Positions 62,271 to 64,000 of a DNA stretch of 64,000 nucleotides are shown piece after piece; the first letter of the stretch is position 1; every line of letters begins with the position of its first letter. A program made the translations under genes and the position numbers. The DNA is from an uncultured Clostridia bacterium (lineage in GTDB: Bacteria; Bacillota; Clostridia; Oscillospirales; Acutalibacteraceae), in contig CAMMRL010000006.1 of NCBI GenBank assembly GCA_946499275.1, positions 1-64,000 on the forward strand, read 5' to 3'. The notes beneath the pieces were generated by a model, which was not told the origin of the DNA, searched no databases, and worked only from the letters and a program-made list of their open reading frames with translations.

Positions 62271-63179
62271 TCATACTCCGGCCGGAGCCGGTGCGCCGTT
62301 TTCTCCCCGCTTTTCTTCTCGCTTGTCCTTTTCCGACTCAGGTGCTTTCACAACCAACTTACGCTTGGTCACCGGACCATCGTACTTCAGCTTTACCTGA
62401 ACCCGGGCGGTATACTTCGTCTTGCAGCTGCGGCAGAGGAACTCCGCGCAGAACGCACGGGAACGGAACTTCCAGTCGCTGGTGCGGCGAAGCGGACGGC
62501 CGCACCCTTCGCAACGGAAGGACAGCGCTTCCCTATCCACGTTTTCATCGTTAATGTCGCTAATAATCACTGTTTTAAACGTCAACCGGTCATAAAACTC
62601 CCGGTCGGCTGGCCGGACAGCCCTGGAAAAAGTGACCGGTTCAAACACCCTGGCAAACACCCGCCCGGTCAGGATACTGTCGTCCAGCGCCCGGTGAAGG
62701 TCCATCCCCTCCTCCGGGATACCCAGCAGTTCACAGGCCTTGCTCAGCCCCATCTGCTGCGCGGTGCCGTAATCCAGCCGCTCCTGGCAATAGGCCTGCA
62801 GGTCGGCATACCGCTTCATAAAGGGAATCTGCTCCCGGCCCAGAAAATACCGGCAATTCTCCAGCAGAACCATCAGATCGGTGGTGCTCCAGGTCATCAC
62901 CACCGCATCCGGGTCCGCGATCCATTTGCGTAGCTGGGAGACGGCGCGGGTGAATTGTTGCCCGCCCTCCAGCTCCTGCTCCTCAATCCCGGTCAAATCC
63001 TGCACCAGGGTGGAGAGTTTGCGGCTAACCACCGGCCGGATCACCGCATGGAAGGTATCCACCGGCTCCATCCGGTCGTTGATCTTCACCGCGCCGATTT
63101 CAATGATCTCGTTGAAAAAGCCCTTGGTCTTCCGGGTATAAGCGCCGTTCCACTCGAGATCCATTACAATATACGTCAT
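62271..63179 (-). CDS. DEDD-family 3'-5' exonuclease with C-terminal zinc ribbon
   Basis: 302-aa protein. VMDLEWNG (metal Asp/Glu), a central helical part and [16 protein letters not shown] (the last Asp) make an RNase T/DNA pol III epsilon-like exonuclease of the KapD branch. After it, CEGCG and CRSCK about 25 residues apart form a zinc ribbon near residues 206-237, then a basic tail. Likely acts on RNA or DNA ends. ATG 63179 is chosen by homology; AAAGGA lies about 12 nt upstream. Confidence 0.85.
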   Translation of the reverse strand: MTYIVMDLEWNGAYTRKTKGFFNEIIEIGAVKINDRMEPVDTFHAVIRPVVSRKLSTLVQDLTGIEEQELEGGQQFTRAVSQLRKWIADPDAVVMTWSTTDLMVLLENCRYFLGREQIPFMKRYADLQAYCQERLDYGTAQQMGLSKACELLGIPEEGMDLHRALDDSILTGRVFARVFEPVTFSRAVRPADREFYDRLTFKTVIISDINDENVDREALSFRCEGCGRPLRRTSDWKFRSRAFCAEFLCRSCKTKYTARVQVKLKYDGPVTKRKLVVKAPESEKDKREEKRGENGAPAPAGV

Positions 63180-63247
63180 CCAGAAGGGCCATCCTTTCCC
63201 AGTAATCCGGGATGTGCGCACAGGAGTGCCGCCGGGCTGATGGGCGA

Positions 63248-63583
63248 TCAGGCCATTTCCCCAAGCTTCTCGCCGGCCAGTATATGGAAATGCAGGTGAT
63301 GCACCGTCTGCCCGGCGTCAACTCCATTGTTGGTGACCACGCGGTAATCGGTCAGACCCTGTTCCTTTGTCAGGCGGGCAATCACCTCGAAAATGTGGGC
63401 AACCACCGCGCTGTTTTCCGGCGTGACCGCCGCCGCACCGGAAAGATGCTGCTTGGGAATTACAAGGATATGCACCGGCGCCTTCGGCTCGATATCGTAG
63501 AACGCCAGCACCTGATCGTCCTCATACGCCTTTTTGGAGGGGATTTCGCCCCGGATGATTTTACAGAAAACACAGTCGTCCAT
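63248..63583 (-). CDS. HIT-family protein
   Basis: 111-aa nucleotide hydrolase/transferase of the histidine triad family. DCVFCKIIRGEIPSKKAYED starts it and the HLHFHILAG triad ends it. The family acts on nucleotide phosphoramidates or dinucleotide polyphosphates. It lies downstream of alaS in the same direction. The presence of two N-terminal Cys suggests zinc binding as in Hinge-type relatives. Confidence 0.94.
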   Translation of the reverse strand: MDDCVFCKIIRGEIPSKKAYEDDQVLAFYDIEPKAPVHILVIPKQHLSGAAAVTPENSAVVAHIFEVIARLTKEQGLTDYRVVTNNGVDAGQTVHHLHFHILAGEKLGEMA

Positions 63584-63665
63584 ATTTATTCCGCCTTTCC
63601 ATTTGCGATTGGGCTTTACGCATCGTAAAGCTGTTTATCTTTACACAGTATCTTCCTATCTCTTC

Positions 63666-64000
63666 TTATTTCTTTGCCGCCAGCAGCGCGGTCAGAATAT
63701 CGTCCACCGCGTTGATCGCATCGTCGACCTTGGAGATGTCTTTGCCGCCCGCCATCGCGGAATCCGGCCGGCCGCCGCCCTTGCCTCCGCAGATTTTGGC
63801 GACCTCCCGCACAATATTGCCCGCGTGCGCGCCCTTGACTACCGCATCCGGGCCGCAGTAGCAGGCGAAGGAAACCGAACCGGCGTCCTCCATAATGCCG
63901 GCGATCACCGCCACCACGTTCGGGATATCCGCATCCCGGCAGCGGTCGCACATCGCGCGGACCGCGTCGCTTCCCGTACCGGTAAAGGCCGCAGCCACTA
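63666..64000 (-). CDS. alaS: alanyl-tRNA synthetase, C-terminal fragment (runs off the window)
   Basis: About the last 110 residues of AlaRS. The DHHA1-like C-terminal C-Ala/oligomerisation segment is seen in AGNIVREVAKICGGKGGGRPDSAMAGGKDISKVDDAI, typical of AlaRS ends. The catalytic and editing domains lie beyond 64000. No stop or lesion is seen. Followed by the HIT gene. Confidence 0.9.
   Translation of the reverse strand, partial: VAAAFTGTGSDAVRAMCDRCRDADIPNVVAVIAGIMEDAGSVSFACYCGPDAVVKGAHAGNIVREVAKICGGKGGGRPDSAMAGGKDISKVDDAINAVDDILTALLAAKK

Overview
The window is one contiguous piece of a GC-rich, low-plasmid-character chromosome from a spore-forming, Gram-positive Clostridia (most like the Oscillospiraceae/Ruminococcaceae group). 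Evidence: a spoVB-mazG-hup-rqcP-yabP-yabQ-divIC-yabR block, a gerA-type germination operon, whiA, hprK, the two-subunit PyrD/PyrK dihydroorotate dehydrogenase, cdaA-cdaR, coproporphyrinogen dehydrogenase HemZ and AGGAGG-type ribosome sites. No rRNA, tRNA, CRISPR, phage or insertion sequence was seen. Almost all genes are on the minus strand, in long operons closed by clear hairpin terminators.

Layout. 1-9.9 kb: pyrimidine operon pyrC-rmuC-pyrF-carA-carB-pyrK-pyrD from a strong extended -10 promoter; divergent from it is gdhA (NADP-type glutamate dehydrogenase). 11.9-17 kb: THUMP RNA methyltransferase, a lipoprotein, hibernation factor HPF, a lone fumarase alpha subunit and an amidohydrolase. 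17-24.2 kb: sporulation/division block preceded by pnp and an MTA/SAH deaminase gene. 24.3-26.1 kb: zinc-ribbon protein and a uridine-kinase-like P-loop kinase. 26.1-33.4 kb: recJ-relA-dtd-MBL-hemZ operon. 33.4-35.8 kb: cdaR/cdaA (c-di-AMP). 36-39 kb: small plus-strand island with a frameshifted acetyltransferase and a CsoR-controlled P1B ATPase. 39-43.7 kb: cysteine desulfurase-like protein plus DUF3343, ispD-ispF, pfkA. 44-53.8 kb: hprK-PHP-glk-murB-rapZ-whiA-membrane protein-dnaE. 54-61.5 kb: glycosyltransferase, TIM-barrel isomerase, gerA operon, divergent YetF/DUF4363 pair. 61.7-64 kb: mscL with a zinc ribbon, a zinc-ribbon exonuclease, HIT protein and the 3' end of alaS.

The most striking observation is in carA: the glutamine amidotransferase domain keeps its fold and glutamine-site motifs but all three catalytic triad residues are replaced (Cys to Gly, His to Glu, Glu to Ser). 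This predicts a carbamoyl-phosphate synthase that cannot hydrolyse glutamine and must use free ammonia, and it lies back to back with an ammonia-assimilating glutamate dehydrogenase. Other points worth checking are two apparent single-base frameshifts (near 36.03 kb and 48.02 kb), paired CsoR-type operators, zinc ribbons added to MscL and to an exonuclease, and a rapZ-whiA junction lacking yvcK.
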